Notes under the pieces: model-generated
Databases searched by the model: none
The model's input: only the letters and a program-made list of their open reading frames with translations
What the model was told of the DNA's origin: nothing
Made by a program: the position numbers and the translations under genes
Assembly (NCBI RefSeq): GCF_947253225.1
Contig: NZ_CAMXYR010000002.1
Coordinates: forward strand, 1 to 62,102
Source of the DNA: an uncultured Anaerococcus sp.
GTDB taxonomy: Bacteria > Bacillota > Clostridia > Tissierellales > Peptoniphilaceae
Reading direction: 5' to 3'
DNA length: 62,102 nt
In this document: piece after piece, positions 8,197-16,460 of the stretch
How the letters are laid out: the number at the start of each line of letters is the position of its first letter
Numbering within the stretch: position 1 is the first letter of the stretch

Positions 8197-8637
8197 CTAT
8201 AGGCCCAAAGCCTTCCTAAATTCTTTCAAGTTTCTCCTAGAAACATACGAAACATCTCCATTTGTAAGCTCGACAGCAATCGTTCCAATAAAGGATAGGT
8301 CGAGTTTTCTTACAAAATCTAAATTTACAATCTCGGATCGAGAAATTCTTATGAATTTGTTTTTATCAAGTCTATCATTAAGTTCATAAATAGTAAGTCT
8401 TGATGAAAAAGTTCCATCCTTTGTCTTTACAAAGACGTTCTTATCCTGGGCATAAATCCTTATGATGTCCTTATGAGATGTGATAAAAACTTCCTTGTTT
8501 TTAAAGACTACTATTTTATCTACAAGCCTATCGGCCAAAAGATCCTTGAGGTTTTCTACCTCCTTGGAGTAGTCTTTGGCGAAAATCTTGACCCTAGTTT
8601 CTTCGATTGATTCATCTATAATTATTTCAACTTTCAT
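8197..8637 (-). CDS. LytTR-domain transcriptional regulator
   Basis: 146-residue regulator lacking a receiver domain. The N-terminal half (MKVEIIIDESIEETRVKIF) precedes a LytTR DNA-binding domain with FVKTKDGTFSSRLTIYELNDRL, the FIRISRSEIVNLDFV motif, and the VSYVSRRNLKEFRKAL end. Such LytTR plus DUF3021 pairs are one-component membrane-linked systems in Firmicutes. I start at 8637, where AGGAGGG lies 4-5 nt upstream, not at an ATG 15 codons earlier. A minus-strand TATAAT lies just upstream of the ribosome site (about 8656-8661). Direct target genes are not evident beyond its own operon. Confidence 0.85.
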   Translation of the reverse strand: MKVEIIIDESIEETRVKIFAKDYSKEVENLKDLLADRLVDKIVVFKNKEVFITSHKDIIRIYAQDKNVFVKTKDGTFSSRLTIYELNDRLDKNKFIRISRSEIVNLDFVRKLDLSFIGTIAVELTNGDVSYVSRRNLKEFRKALGL

Positions 8638-8742
8638 TGTCCCTCCTGATTTTATTATAGGTTGCTTTGGGGAAGCTTGCATTAGTTTTGGGATAAGCGG
8701 TCGGCTTGGGAGGATAAGTGGTTATTTTTGGCAAAAAAAAGA

Positions 8743-8841
8743 AGGCTTTTGCAAAATGAATAAATCACCAACTATCCTTAGGAAACTTTATGTAAATCTT
8801 CAAGGGTGAGCTGGTGGTTATTCATAAGTTTGCAAGAGCCT
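8743..8841 (-). terminator. Unusually long inverted repeat after the aminopeptidase gene
   Basis: Arms of about 30 nt, 8743-8772 and 8810-8841, pair imperfectly (AGGCTTTTGCAAA with TTTGCAAGAGCCT, then TGAATAA and TCACCA with TGGTG and TTATTCA) around a 37-nt loop. Read on the minus strand it follows the aminopeptidase stop and is trailed by TTCTTTTTTTT, so it can act as its terminator. The size is more like a small mobile inverted-repeat element than a normal terminator. Confidence 0.6.
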
Positions 8842-8846
8842 AATTA

Positions 8847-10079
8847 TTAAAAGGCCCAATTACCCTTCTCAAATATTTTAAATTCTTTGTCATCCTTGTA
8901 GGCAGTTATTGTCAAGTCGCTTGTTCCAACCATGAAGTCCTCATGGATAAGGGAGTCGTTAAGACCGCAAGACCTTACTTCCTTATCGGATAGGTCGCTT
9001 GCTCCTTCAACGGTTGTTGGATAAGCCTTACCTAGGGCGAAGTGGCAAGAGGCATTCTCATCAAAAAGAGTGTTGTAGAAGAGGATGTTGGAGTTTGAAA
9101 TAGGAGAATCATAAGGAACTAGAGCTATCTCTCCAAGGTATTTACTTCCTTCATCACTAGCTAACATTTTTTTCAAGGTATCTTCTCCCTTTTGGGCAGA
9201 GAAGGAAATTACCTGTCCATCTTTAAATGCAAATTCAAAACCATCAATAACAACTCCGTTATAAACAAGAGGTTTGCTTGCTACTAGCCTTCCATCTACT
9301 CCATCATATTGAGGTGAGGTAAAGACTTCCTCTGTAGGCATATTTGGAATAAAGACATCTCCTTTGGCATTTTTTGAACCAGCTGACATCCAAATATGAT
9401 TTTTTGGAAGCTTAACCCAAAGGTCGGTTCCGTTTCCTGCCTTATAGTGAACCTTGTCAAATTGGTGGCTATTTAGGAAATCTGCCTTCTCGTTGAGGGT
9501 GTTTATATGGTTAGTCCAATTTGCCTTTGTTTCTTCCCAAGATTCTGAAACTCTTGATACATCTAGGATTGTTTCCCATAGTTTGTCGTAGGCTTCTTTT
9601 TCTGAAAGGTTTGGGAAGACTTTCTTAGCCCATTTTTTGGTTGGGACAGAGATAACTAGCCAAGATACTATATCATTCATGGTATATTTAACGAATTTTT
9701 TTGTCTTTTTGCTATTTTCTCTTATGGCTTCTGAAATTTTCTCGCTATCAAGTCCATTTAGAAGGTCTGGGTCTTCTGCGTGAATTGAAATTCTGTTGGA
9801 TTTTTTTTGAGCTATTTGGTAGTCCATCTTAGCGATTTTCCAATCAGCGACTTCATTTAGGGTTTCTTGGTCTTGGTATTCGTAGGTAAGTCTAGTGATA
9901 GCATCATCTCTCCAGTCAATAGCCACATTTCTTGCTCCTTTTTCGTAGGCTGCCTTTGTGATAAGCCTTGCAAGGTCTGGGTTTTCAACAGGAGATGTTA
10001 TTAGGACATCCTCACCTTTTTGGACATTAACACCAAACTCAACAGCTAGTTTGGCAAAGTTTTCTATTCTTTTATTCAT
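8847..10079 (-). CDS. M29 family aminopeptidase
   Basis: Cytoplasmic metallo-aminopeptidase of the thermophilic aminopeptidase / AmpS / PepS family, releasing N-terminal residues from peptides. 410 residues, the family length. Family features include the N-terminal FAKLAVEFGVNVQKGEDVLI with VENPDLARLITKAAYEKGA, the GTDLWVKLP segment, the metal-binding region NMPTEEVFTSPQYDGVDGR, and the C-terminal histidine and glutamate motifs HFALGKAYP and IHEDFMVGTSDL. AAGGAGAAAG precedes the ATG. A minus-strand -10 lies at 10104-10109. It stands alone and is divergent from pepF, so the two peptidases flank one short promoter region and together support peptide use. Confidence 0.93.
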   Translation of the reverse strand: MNKRIENFAKLAVEFGVNVQKGEDVLITSPVENPDLARLITKAAYEKGARNVAIDWRDDAITRLTYEYQDQETLNEVADWKIAKMDYQIAQKKSNRISIHAEDPDLLNGLDSEKISEAIRENSKKTKKFVKYTMNDIVSWLVISVPTKKWAKKVFPNLSEKEAYDKLWETILDVSRVSESWEETKANWTNHINTLNEKADFLNSHQFDKVHYKAGNGTDLWVKLPKNHIWMSAGSKNAKGDVFIPNMPTEEVFTSPQYDGVDGRLVASKPLVYNGVVIDGFEFAFKDGQVISFSAQKGEDTLKKMLASDEGSKYLGEIALVPYDSPISNSNILFYNTLFDENASCHFALGKAYPTTVEGASDLSDKEVRSCGLNDSLIHEDFMVGTSDLTITAYKDDKEFKIFEKGNWAF

Positions 10080-10209
10080 ACTTTCTCCTTTTGCTTTTTT
10101 ACTATTATACTTCTAGTTAAAATTACTCAACGCTTGCAAGGTGCTAAGTTTTTCTAAGTGGGTAAAATTATAGTAATAAAGTAATTTAATTTAAAGATAA
10201 GGAGTATAT

Positions 10210-12009
10210 ATGAAAAAAAGAAGCGAAGTTGATGTAAAAGAAACTTGGAAAATAGAAGATATGTATGCAAGCGATGAAGTTTTCTATAAAGAAATCGAAG
10301 ACGTTAAGACTAGAGCCTTAGATTTTTCTAAAAAATATAAAAATTTATCTAGCGTAGAGGAAGTTTATAAGTCCCTCAAAGAATACTCAGATATTTATGG
10401 AATAGTTGGCAACTTGGGAACTTTTGCTGGAATTTCCATGGAAGTGGATACAACAGATGAGCATATGTCAAAAAGATATGCAAAGTTTTGCGATGAAGAA
10501 TCAAAAATCTCAGGCATCCTCTCCTTCTATGAACCAGCCCTTGCCAAAATAGAGAAGAATATTTTAACAGAAGTAGGAAAAGAGCACCCAGAGTTTACCT
10601 ATTTTATTGAGAAAATAGAGAAAAAACAAGCCCATCTCCTAGGAGATGAGGCAGAGGCAGTCCTTGCAAAACTTTCACCAAGCCTTGATGCTCCATACAG
10701 AAATTACAACGATATGCGTTATGGAGATATGGACTTTGAAAATTTTTCTTATGAGGGAGAAGAAATCATCCTAAACCACAACACTTTTGAAGAATACCTC
10801 GAGGCAGATCCAAGGACTGACCTAAGAAGAGAAGCCTTCAAAAGATACCATGATGTGCTTAGGAAATATGAAAACGCAGATGCATCTGTCTACAATACTC
10901 AAGTAAGCAACGAAAAAAGACAAGCCGATATTCGTGGTTATGAATCAGTTTTCCACTACCTATTGGCTCGTCAAGATGTAGACTTTGATATCTATGAAAA
11001 TCAGTTAGATACAATAATGGAAAAACTTGCTCCACACATGAGAAAGTACGCCACAATCATTAAAAAGCATTACGGATTAGAAAAGATGACCTATGCAGAT
11101 TTGAAGCTAGGCATTGACCCAGATTATGAAATTGAAGTTGACATCCAAAAGGCTCGTGAATATATCCTAGATGGCCTTTCACCACTTGGCAAAGAGTATG
11201 TTTCCTACCTAGACAAGGCCTTTAGTGATAGGTGGATTGACTATTCTCAAAATATAGGCAAGAGGACAGGTGCTTTCTGTGCTAGCCCTTATAACTCTCA
11301 CCCTTTCATCATGACAACCTACAACAGTGGCATGAGCCAAGTTATGACACTTGCCCATGAATTAGGTCATGCTTGCCAAGGTATATACTCAAATGCTAAC
11401 CAAGAAGCCCTACTTGCTGATATGAGTATGTATTTTGTAGAAGCTCCATCAACAGCAAATGAAATAACTATGGAAAGATATCTTTTGAATAGAGCGAAAG
11501 ATAAGAGGGAAAGGCTTTGGGTTCTTTCAACCATGATTGGCAAAACCTACTACCATAACTTTGTAACTCACTTCTTGGAGGCAAGCTTCCAAAGAGATGT
11601 ATATAGGGCAGTGGAAAGAGGAGAAAGCTTAGGGGCATCCGATTTTAATAAGATGTTTAAGGAGAATCTCCAAAAATTCTGGCAAGATGCAGTTGAACTT
11701 GACGAGGGAAGTGAGCTTACATGGATGAGGCAACCTCATTATTACATGGGACTTTATCCTTACACATATTCAGCAGGTCTAACCATAGGAACAATTATTT
11801 CAGATAAGATTGTAAATGGGGATGATGAGGATAGGAAAAGATGGATTGAAGTTCTAAAAATGGGTGGTTCAAAAGGACCAATTGACCTTGCCAAGGCAGC
11901 AGGAGTTGATATGACAACTACCAAGGCTCTTGAAGAGGCCATAGCCTTCATAGGTTCAATAATTGATGAAATAGATGATCTTCTAACTGAGCTAGATATG
12001 TATAAGTAG
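10210..12009 (+). CDS. pepF: Oligoendopeptidase F
   Basis: Zinc metallopeptidase of family M3B that cuts oligopeptides of roughly 7-17 residues in the cytoplasm. 599 residues, the standard length. The HExxH zinc motif is HELGHACQG near residue 383, with the third ligand glutamate in VEAPSTANEITMERY about 30 residues on. The N-terminal helical domain and PHYYMGLYPYTYSAGL near the C-terminus are typical. AAGGAG precedes the ATG by 6-7 nt. It is a single gene; amino acid fermentation in this group makes such peptidases central. Confidence 0.96.
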   Translation: MKKRSEVDVKETWKIEDMYASDEVFYKEIEDVKTRALDFSKKYKNLSSVEEVYKSLKEYSDIYGIVGNLGTFAGISMEVDTTDEHMSKRYAKFCDEESKISGILSFYEPALAKIEKNILTEVGKEHPEFTYFIEKIEKKQAHLLGDEAEAVLAKLSPSLDAPYRNYNDMRYGDMDFENFSYEGEEIILNHNTFEEYLEADPRTDLRREAFKRYHDVLRKYENADASVYNTQVSNEKRQADIRGYESVFHYLLARQDVDFDIYENQLDTIMEKLAPHMRKYATIIKKHYGLEKMTYADLKLGIDPDYEIEVDIQKAREYILDGLSPLGKEYVSYLDKAFSDRWIDYSQNIGKRTGAFCASPYNSHPFIMTTYNSGMSQVMTLAHELGHACQGIYSNANQEALLADMSMYFVEAPSTANEITMERYLLNRAKDKRERLWVLSTMIGKTYYHNFVTHFLEASFQRDVYRAVERGESLGASDFNKMFKENLQKFWQDAVELDEGSELTWMRQPHYYMGLYPYTYSAGLTIGTIISDKIVNGDDEDRKRWIEVLKMGGSKGPIDLAKAAGVDMTTTKALEEAIAFIGSIIDEIDDLLTELDMYK

Positions 12010-12319
12010 AAGAAGCTTAAAAACCATTTATAAAATTTCTAAGCTTGTTGGAACTTGTAATAAAAAATAAGCCTTTGCATATATATTTTCTTGATAGATA
12101 AGCAACAAATCATCTTGACAATATTGATTTTTAGAGTATAAGATGATATAATTAAATAAGTTAGGAATAAGGGGGAGTTTTGCACTCTCCCTTTGTTTAT
12201 CTATTTACTTATATTTTGCTTAAAAAATTTTTGAATTTAATATATAATAGTAGGAGAATATATTATTTATATAGATACTAGCAAATTAATAGATGAGAAT
12301 TAAAAATAAGGAGAGAAAA
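12010..12319. promoter_or_regulatory. Gap between pepF and gltX
   Basis: 310 bp without a gene. It holds a promoter and an immediate terminator-like hairpin (12124-12197, separate entry). A TATAAT at 12243-12248 could serve gltX, but no -35 stands at 16-18 bp. No T-box specifier or antiterminator motif was recognised. The first 100 bases show nothing further. Confidence 0.5.
12124..12197 (+). promoter_or_regulatory. Promoter running straight into a terminator hairpin upstream of gltX
   Basis: TTGATT (12124-12129), a 17-nt spacer and TATAAT (12147-12152) make a good promoter; TTGACA (12115-12120) with TATAAG (12137-12142) is an overlapping alternative. Only about 10 nt after the expected start, AGGGGGAG (12170-12177) pairs with CTCTCCCT (12185-12192), followed by TTG and a T-rich tract. 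It could be an attenuator for gltX or produce a very short RNA. Confidence 0.5.
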
Positions 12320-13801
12320 ATGGGAAACGTTAGAGTAAGATTTGCACCATCACCAACAGGTTACTTGCATATAGGAGGATTAAGGACAGCACTATTTAAC
12401 TACCTATACGCAAGACATACTGGTGGAGATATGCTTTTGAGGATAGAAGATACAGATAGGACTAGATTTGTTGAAGGAGCCCTAGAAAACCTCCTAAAAG
12501 CCCTCAAATGGTCAGGTATAGAGATTGATGAAGGAGTTATGCTAGATGAAAATGGCAAGGTAACTCAAAGGGGAGATTGCGGACCATACATCCAATCTGA
12601 GAGAGTTGAAAAGGGAATATATGACAAATATATCAATCAACTTATAGAAGAAGGTAAGGCCTACTATTGCTTCTGCTCCCAAGAAAGAATTGACAAGGTT
12701 CGTGACCAACAAAGAGCCGATGGCCTTACTCCAAAGTATGATGGACTTTGCCGTTCAATTCCTCTTGAAGAGGCAAAAAAGAGAGTTGCAGCAGGTGAAC
12801 CTCACACAGTTAGGTTAAAACTTCCTGTAAACCGTGACATTACCTTTAACGATAGGATTAAAGGAAAAATCACCTTTAATACAGACGATCAAGATGACCA
12901 AGTTCTTATAAAAAGAGATGGCTTTCCAACCTACCATTTTGCAGTAGTAGTAGATGATCACCTAATGGGTATCACTCACGTTGTTCGTGGAGATGAGTGG
13001 GTTTCATCAACTCCAAAACACGTCTACCTCTATGAAGCCTTTGGTTGGGATGCTCCAGAATATATCCACCTACCTACAGTTCTTAACAAAGACCACAAGA
13101 AATATTCAAAGAGAAACGGTGATGGAATGGTAGAAGACTTCATCGAAGAAGGATATATGCCAGAAGGATTAATCAACTTCTTAGCCCTTCTTGGTTGGTC
13201 TCCAGATAGCGAAGAAGAAATTTTCACTATGAAACAACTTGCAGACCAATTCGATTTTGATAGGGTAAACAAGACTGGGGCAGTTTTCGATAAGAGAAAA
13301 CTTGATTGGGTAAATGGCCACTATGTAAGAGATCTCTCAGTAGAAGATCTTGCAGAAAGAATAAAACCTTACATGATAAAGGCGGGCTTAATTGATGAGT
13401 CTTATCCAGAAGAAAAATTGAACTTGCTTGCAGCTACTTGGCAATCAGCCATAGACAAGTTCTCAGATGCTCCAAACTTATCTAGGAACTACTTTATAAG
13501 CGATGAGGAGATGGTCTGGGATGATGAAGCGGTTGAGGCAATCAAGACAGAAGATGCCAAGAAACTTTTCGACTCTTTCCTAAGTCACCTTGATGAAATT
13601 GATGAAATCGACGAGGAATTTGCATCAACAGTTATGAAAAAAATCCAAAAAGAAACTGGCATCAAAGGAAAGAATCTATGGTTCCCAGTAAGGGCAGCAA
13701 TCACAGGGTCAGTTCATGGACCTGAATTATCCAATGCTTTTATAATAATGGGCAAGGAAAAAATCAAGGCTAGACTAAACTATGTAAAGGAAAATTATTA
13801 A
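12320..13801 (+). CDS. gltX: Glutamyl-tRNA synthetase
   Basis: Class I synthetase charging tRNA-Glu, and in organisms lacking GlnRS also tRNA-Gln before amidation. 493 residues. The HIGH motif is GYLHIGGLRTALF near residue 14, followed by RIEDTDRTRFVEGA, and the KMSKS-type loop is KKYSKRNGDGMV near residue 258. The C-terminal anticodon-binding domain is complete (FPVRAAITGSVHGPEL). I start at ATG 12320 with AAGGAGA 6 nt upstream; an upstream in-frame ATG at 12293 has no ribosome site. It overlaps cysS by one base (TAATG), so translation is coupled. Confidence 0.97.
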   Translation: MGNVRVRFAPSPTGYLHIGGLRTALFNYLYARHTGGDMLLRIEDTDRTRFVEGALENLLKALKWSGIEIDEGVMLDENGKVTQRGDCGPYIQSERVEKGIYDKYINQLIEEGKAYYCFCSQERIDKVRDQQRADGLTPKYDGLCRSIPLEEAKKRVAAGEPHTVRLKLPVNRDITFNDRIKGKITFNTDDQDDQVLIKRDGFPTYHFAVVVDDHLMGITHVVRGDEWVSSTPKHVYLYEAFGWDAPEYIHLPTVLNKDHKKYSKRNGDGMVEDFIEEGYMPEGLINFLALLGWSPDSEEEIFTMKQLADQFDFDRVNKTGAVFDKRKLDWVNGHYVRDLSVEDLAERIKPYMIKAGLIDESYPEEKLNLLAATWQSAIDKFSDAPNLSRNYFISDEEMVWDDEAVEAIKTEDAKKLFDSFLSHLDEIDEIDEEFASTVMKKIQKETGIKGKNLWFPVRAAITGSVHGPELSNAFIIMGKEKIKARLNYVKENY

Positions 13802-15219
13802 TGAAAATTCATAACACGCTTACTAGACAAAAAGAGGAATTTGTTCCAATTGTTGAAAATCAAATAAAAATGTATGTCTGTGGGCCGACTGTTTATGATT
13901 ATATGCACATAGGAAATGCTAGACCCCTTGTAGTGTTTGATACCTTTAGGAGGTATATGCAATTTAGGGGCTATGATGTAAAATACGTTGTCAACTTCAC
14001 AGATGTTGATGATAAGATAATAAATAAATCCATAGCTGAGAATATTACAACCAAAGAAGTAACTGATAAATACATCAACGCCTACATGGAAGATGCTAAG
14101 GACTTAAATCTTGACGAAGAAGACACAATCCATCCAAGGGCTACCGAGGTTATGGATGATATAATTGCCTTTGTAGATGGACTTATAAAAAAGGGAATGG
14201 CCTATGAGTCAGAAGGAGATGTTTATTTTGACGTTTCCAAGGCAGATGATTATGGTAAACTTTCAGGCAAAAATATCGAAGACCTCATCCATGGAGCAAG
14301 CAATAGGCTGGATACGGCGGATGGGTCTAAGAAAAAATCTCCAGTAGATTTTGCCCTTTGGAAAAAAACAAAAAAAGAAGGAGAAATAAGTTGGACTTCT
14401 CCTTGGGGCGAGGGAAGACCTGGTTGGCATATAGAATGCTCGACAATGAGTAAGAAAATCTTAGGAGATACCATTGACATTCACGCAGGAGGAGAAGACC
14501 TAGAATTTCCTCACCACGAGAATGAAATTGCCCAATCAGAAGGACTTAATGAAAAGAAATTTGCTAACTACTGGATGCACAATGGCATGATTCAAGTAGA
14601 CGGAACAAAGATGAGTAAGTCCTTGGGTAACTTCTTTACCCTTAATGATATCAAAAAGGAATACGACCTAGGCATTATTAGATTTTGGTTGCTAACAACA
14701 AATTATAGGCAACCAATCAATTTCACCAGAGAAATAGTAGATCAAGCTAAAGCATCTCTCCAAAGGCTAACAAATGCTTACTTTAGGTTAGAAGAAATAG
14801 TAGACCAAGCTAAAAGTAGAGTACTAACAAATGATGAAGAGCTTTTGCTAAAAGACCTCGATGAGTTCAAAGATGAATTTATAAGAGTTATGGATGATGA
14901 CTTGAACACTGCTGATGCTATAACAGTTTTGTTTGATATGGCGAAGTTCATAAATACCAGGCTAGGAGCTGATAGTCCGAAAGAATTAGTAGTAAAAACC
15001 TACAAGCTTTATGATAGCTTGTTCCAAAGTCTGGGACTTCTCGCCAAGAAAAAGCAAGCAGAAGTTGATATAGAAAAAATCGAAACCCTTATAGAAAAAA
15101 GAAGTCAAGCCAAAAAGGCTAAGGACTTTAAAACAGCTGATGCTATAAGAGATGAGCTTACAAAGATGGGCATTACAATAAAAGACACAAGAGAAGGTGT
15201 CAAATGGGAGATTAGCTAA
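13801..15219 (+). CDS. cysS: Cysteinyl-tRNA synthetase
   Basis: Class I synthetase charging tRNA-Cys, 472 residues. The HIGH motif with the first zinc cysteine is CGPTVYDYMHIGNAR; further zinc ligands are in WHIECSTMS and FPHHENEIAQSE; the KMSKS loop is GTKMSKSLGNF. Start and stop overlap the neighbours by one base on both sides (gltX and rlmB), a tight operon. In Bacillus a mini-ribonuclease III gene (mrnC) usually follows cysS; here rlmB follows directly. Confidence 0.97.
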   Translation: MKIHNTLTRQKEEFVPIVENQIKMYVCGPTVYDYMHIGNARPLVVFDTFRRYMQFRGYDVKYVVNFTDVDDKIINKSIAENITTKEVTDKYINAYMEDAKDLNLDEEDTIHPRATEVMDDIIAFVDGLIKKGMAYESEGDVYFDVSKADDYGKLSGKNIEDLIHGASNRLDTADGSKKKSPVDFALWKKTKKEGEISWTSPWGEGRPGWHIECSTMSKKILGDTIDIHAGGEDLEFPHHENEIAQSEGLNEKKFANYWMHNGMIQVDGTKMSKSLGNFFTLNDIKKEYDLGIIRFWLLTTNYRQPINFTREIVDQAKASLQRLTNAYFRLEEIVDQAKSRVLTNDEELLLKDLDEFKDEFIRVMDDDLNTADAITVLFDMAKFINTRLGADSPKELVVKTYKLYDSLFQSLGLLAKKKQAEVDIEKIETLIEKRSQAKKAKDFKTADAIRDELTKMGITIKDTREGVKWEIS

Positions 15220-15923
15220 TGGATAAGATATATGGTAGAAAGCCAGTCCTAGATACCCTTGATACAGATATAAAAGTTTATAAGGCCTACCTTCTAAAGC
15301 AAAATTCCAAGCTGATAAATCAACTTATAAAAAAACTAGAAGAAAAAAATATAGAAATTTCCTTTGTAGATAAGAGATTTTTTGATAAGATAGATATGAA
15401 CCACCAAGGAGTAATGATTGAGGTTGAATCATTTAAGTATTATGACCTTGAAGATCTAGATGATGCTAGAAGGCTAATAATTCTAGATCAGATAGAAGAT
15501 CCACACAACCTTGGTGCAATCATAAGAAGTGCAGAAAGCTTCGGCTTCGATGGGGTAGTTATTCCTGAAAGAAGGTCTGCCTCTGTAACAAGCATAGTCT
15601 ATAAGACAAGTGCAGGAGCAATCAACAACATAAAGGTATTCAGAGTCAAAAATCTCACTAGAGCTATCAAAGACCTAAAAGATTCTGGATTTTGGATATA
15701 TGGTCTTGCTGGAGAAGCAGATTCAAGCATCAATGATGCCGACCTAACAGGAAAGGTTGGTCTAGTAGTAGGAAATGAAGGTGCAGGAATTTCTAGACTG
15801 GTAAGAGAAAATTGTGATATGCTTATAAATATACCAATGCTAGGAAGGGTTAATAGCTTAAATGCCTCTGTGGCAGCTGGAATTTCCATGTATGAGTTAT
15901 TAAGACAAAATGGCTTTAACTAA
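15219..15923 (+). CDS. rlmB: 23S rRNA 2'-O-ribose methyltransferase, RlmB type
   Basis: SPOUT-class methyltransferase (TrmH family) that methylates a guanosine of 23S rRNA, or a close homologue. 234 residues. A short N-terminal L30e-like substrate-binding part (IYGRKPVLDTL) precedes the knot domain with DQIEDPHNLGAIIRSAESF, VVGNEGAGISRLVRENCD and IPMLGRVNSLNASVAAGI, the three SAM-binding motifs. It starts at the last base of cysS and overlaps yacP by 14 bp. The exact target base cannot be read from sequence. Confidence 0.9.
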   Translation: MDKIYGRKPVLDTLDTDIKVYKAYLLKQNSKLINQLIKKLEEKNIEISFVDKRFFDKIDMNHQGVMIEVESFKYYDLEDLDDARRLIILDQIEDPHNLGAIIRSAESFGFDGVVIPERRSASVTSIVYKTSAGAINNIKVFRVKNLTRAIKDLKDSGFWIYGLAGEADSSINDADLTGKVGLVVGNEGAGISRLVRENCDMLINIPMLGRVNSLNASVAAGISMYELLRQNGFN

Positions 15924-16437
15924 GAAAAATATCACCTTCATTGATGGTTACAATGTAATCAACAAGTGGGCTGAGTTGAAAGAATTATCTAAAGAAAGCT
16001 TAGCTGATTCAAGAGATGCTCTCATAGAAGAGATGGCAGAATACAAGTCCTTATCAGGAGAAGATGTGGTAATTGTCTTTGATGCCTACAACCTAGATAG
16101 AATCAAAGAGACGATTATTGAAAGGTACGGTATGAAAGTTGTCTACACTAAAAGGTTTCAAACTGCTGATACCTACATAGAAAGACAACTGGTAAAGATA
16201 GATAGAAACCACGATATCAAGGTAGTGACTGATGATGGGGCTGTCCAAACTCAAGCTTCAGGCAAGGGAGCAAGTAGGGTTACAGCAATGGAATTAAAGA
16301 CAGACCTTAACACTATGAGAGCGAAGATAAAAAGAAAAAGGAAAGAAGACTTCAACCAAAACTTCAAAACTTTCCCGATAGCAGACAAGGTTTCTGATAT
16401 AATAGATAAAATAAAAGAAGATTTGGAAAATTGGTAA
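15910..16437 (+). CDS. NYN-domain endoribonuclease, YacP/Rae1-like
   Basis: 175-residue PIN/NYN nuclease of the YacP family. In Bacillus subtilis the homologue Rae1 cleaves mRNA inside the ribosomal A site. Conserved acidic residues stand in FIDGYNVINKW, VVIVFDAY, RFQTADTYIERQL and KVVTDDGAVQTQA. It overlaps rlmB by 14 bp, exactly the usual rlmB-yacP order. The basic C-terminus (KIKRKRKEDF) would suit RNA or ribosome binding. Confidence 0.88.
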   Translation: MALTKKNITFIDGYNVINKWAELKELSKESLADSRDALIEEMAEYKSLSGEDVVIVFDAYNLDRIKETIIERYGMKVVYTKRFQTADTYIERQLVKIDRNHDIKVVTDDGAVQTQASGKGASRVTAMELKTDLNTMRAKIKRKRKEDFNQNFKTFPIADKVSDIIDKIKEDLENW

Positions 16438-16460
16438 ATAAATTCAAAATGGGTGGTAAA

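Noticed and set aside
8576..8809. 77-codon plus-strand frame across the LytTR start and the following gap
   Set aside because: It overlaps the LytTR coding region on the other strand and the long inverted repeat, and has no ribosome site.
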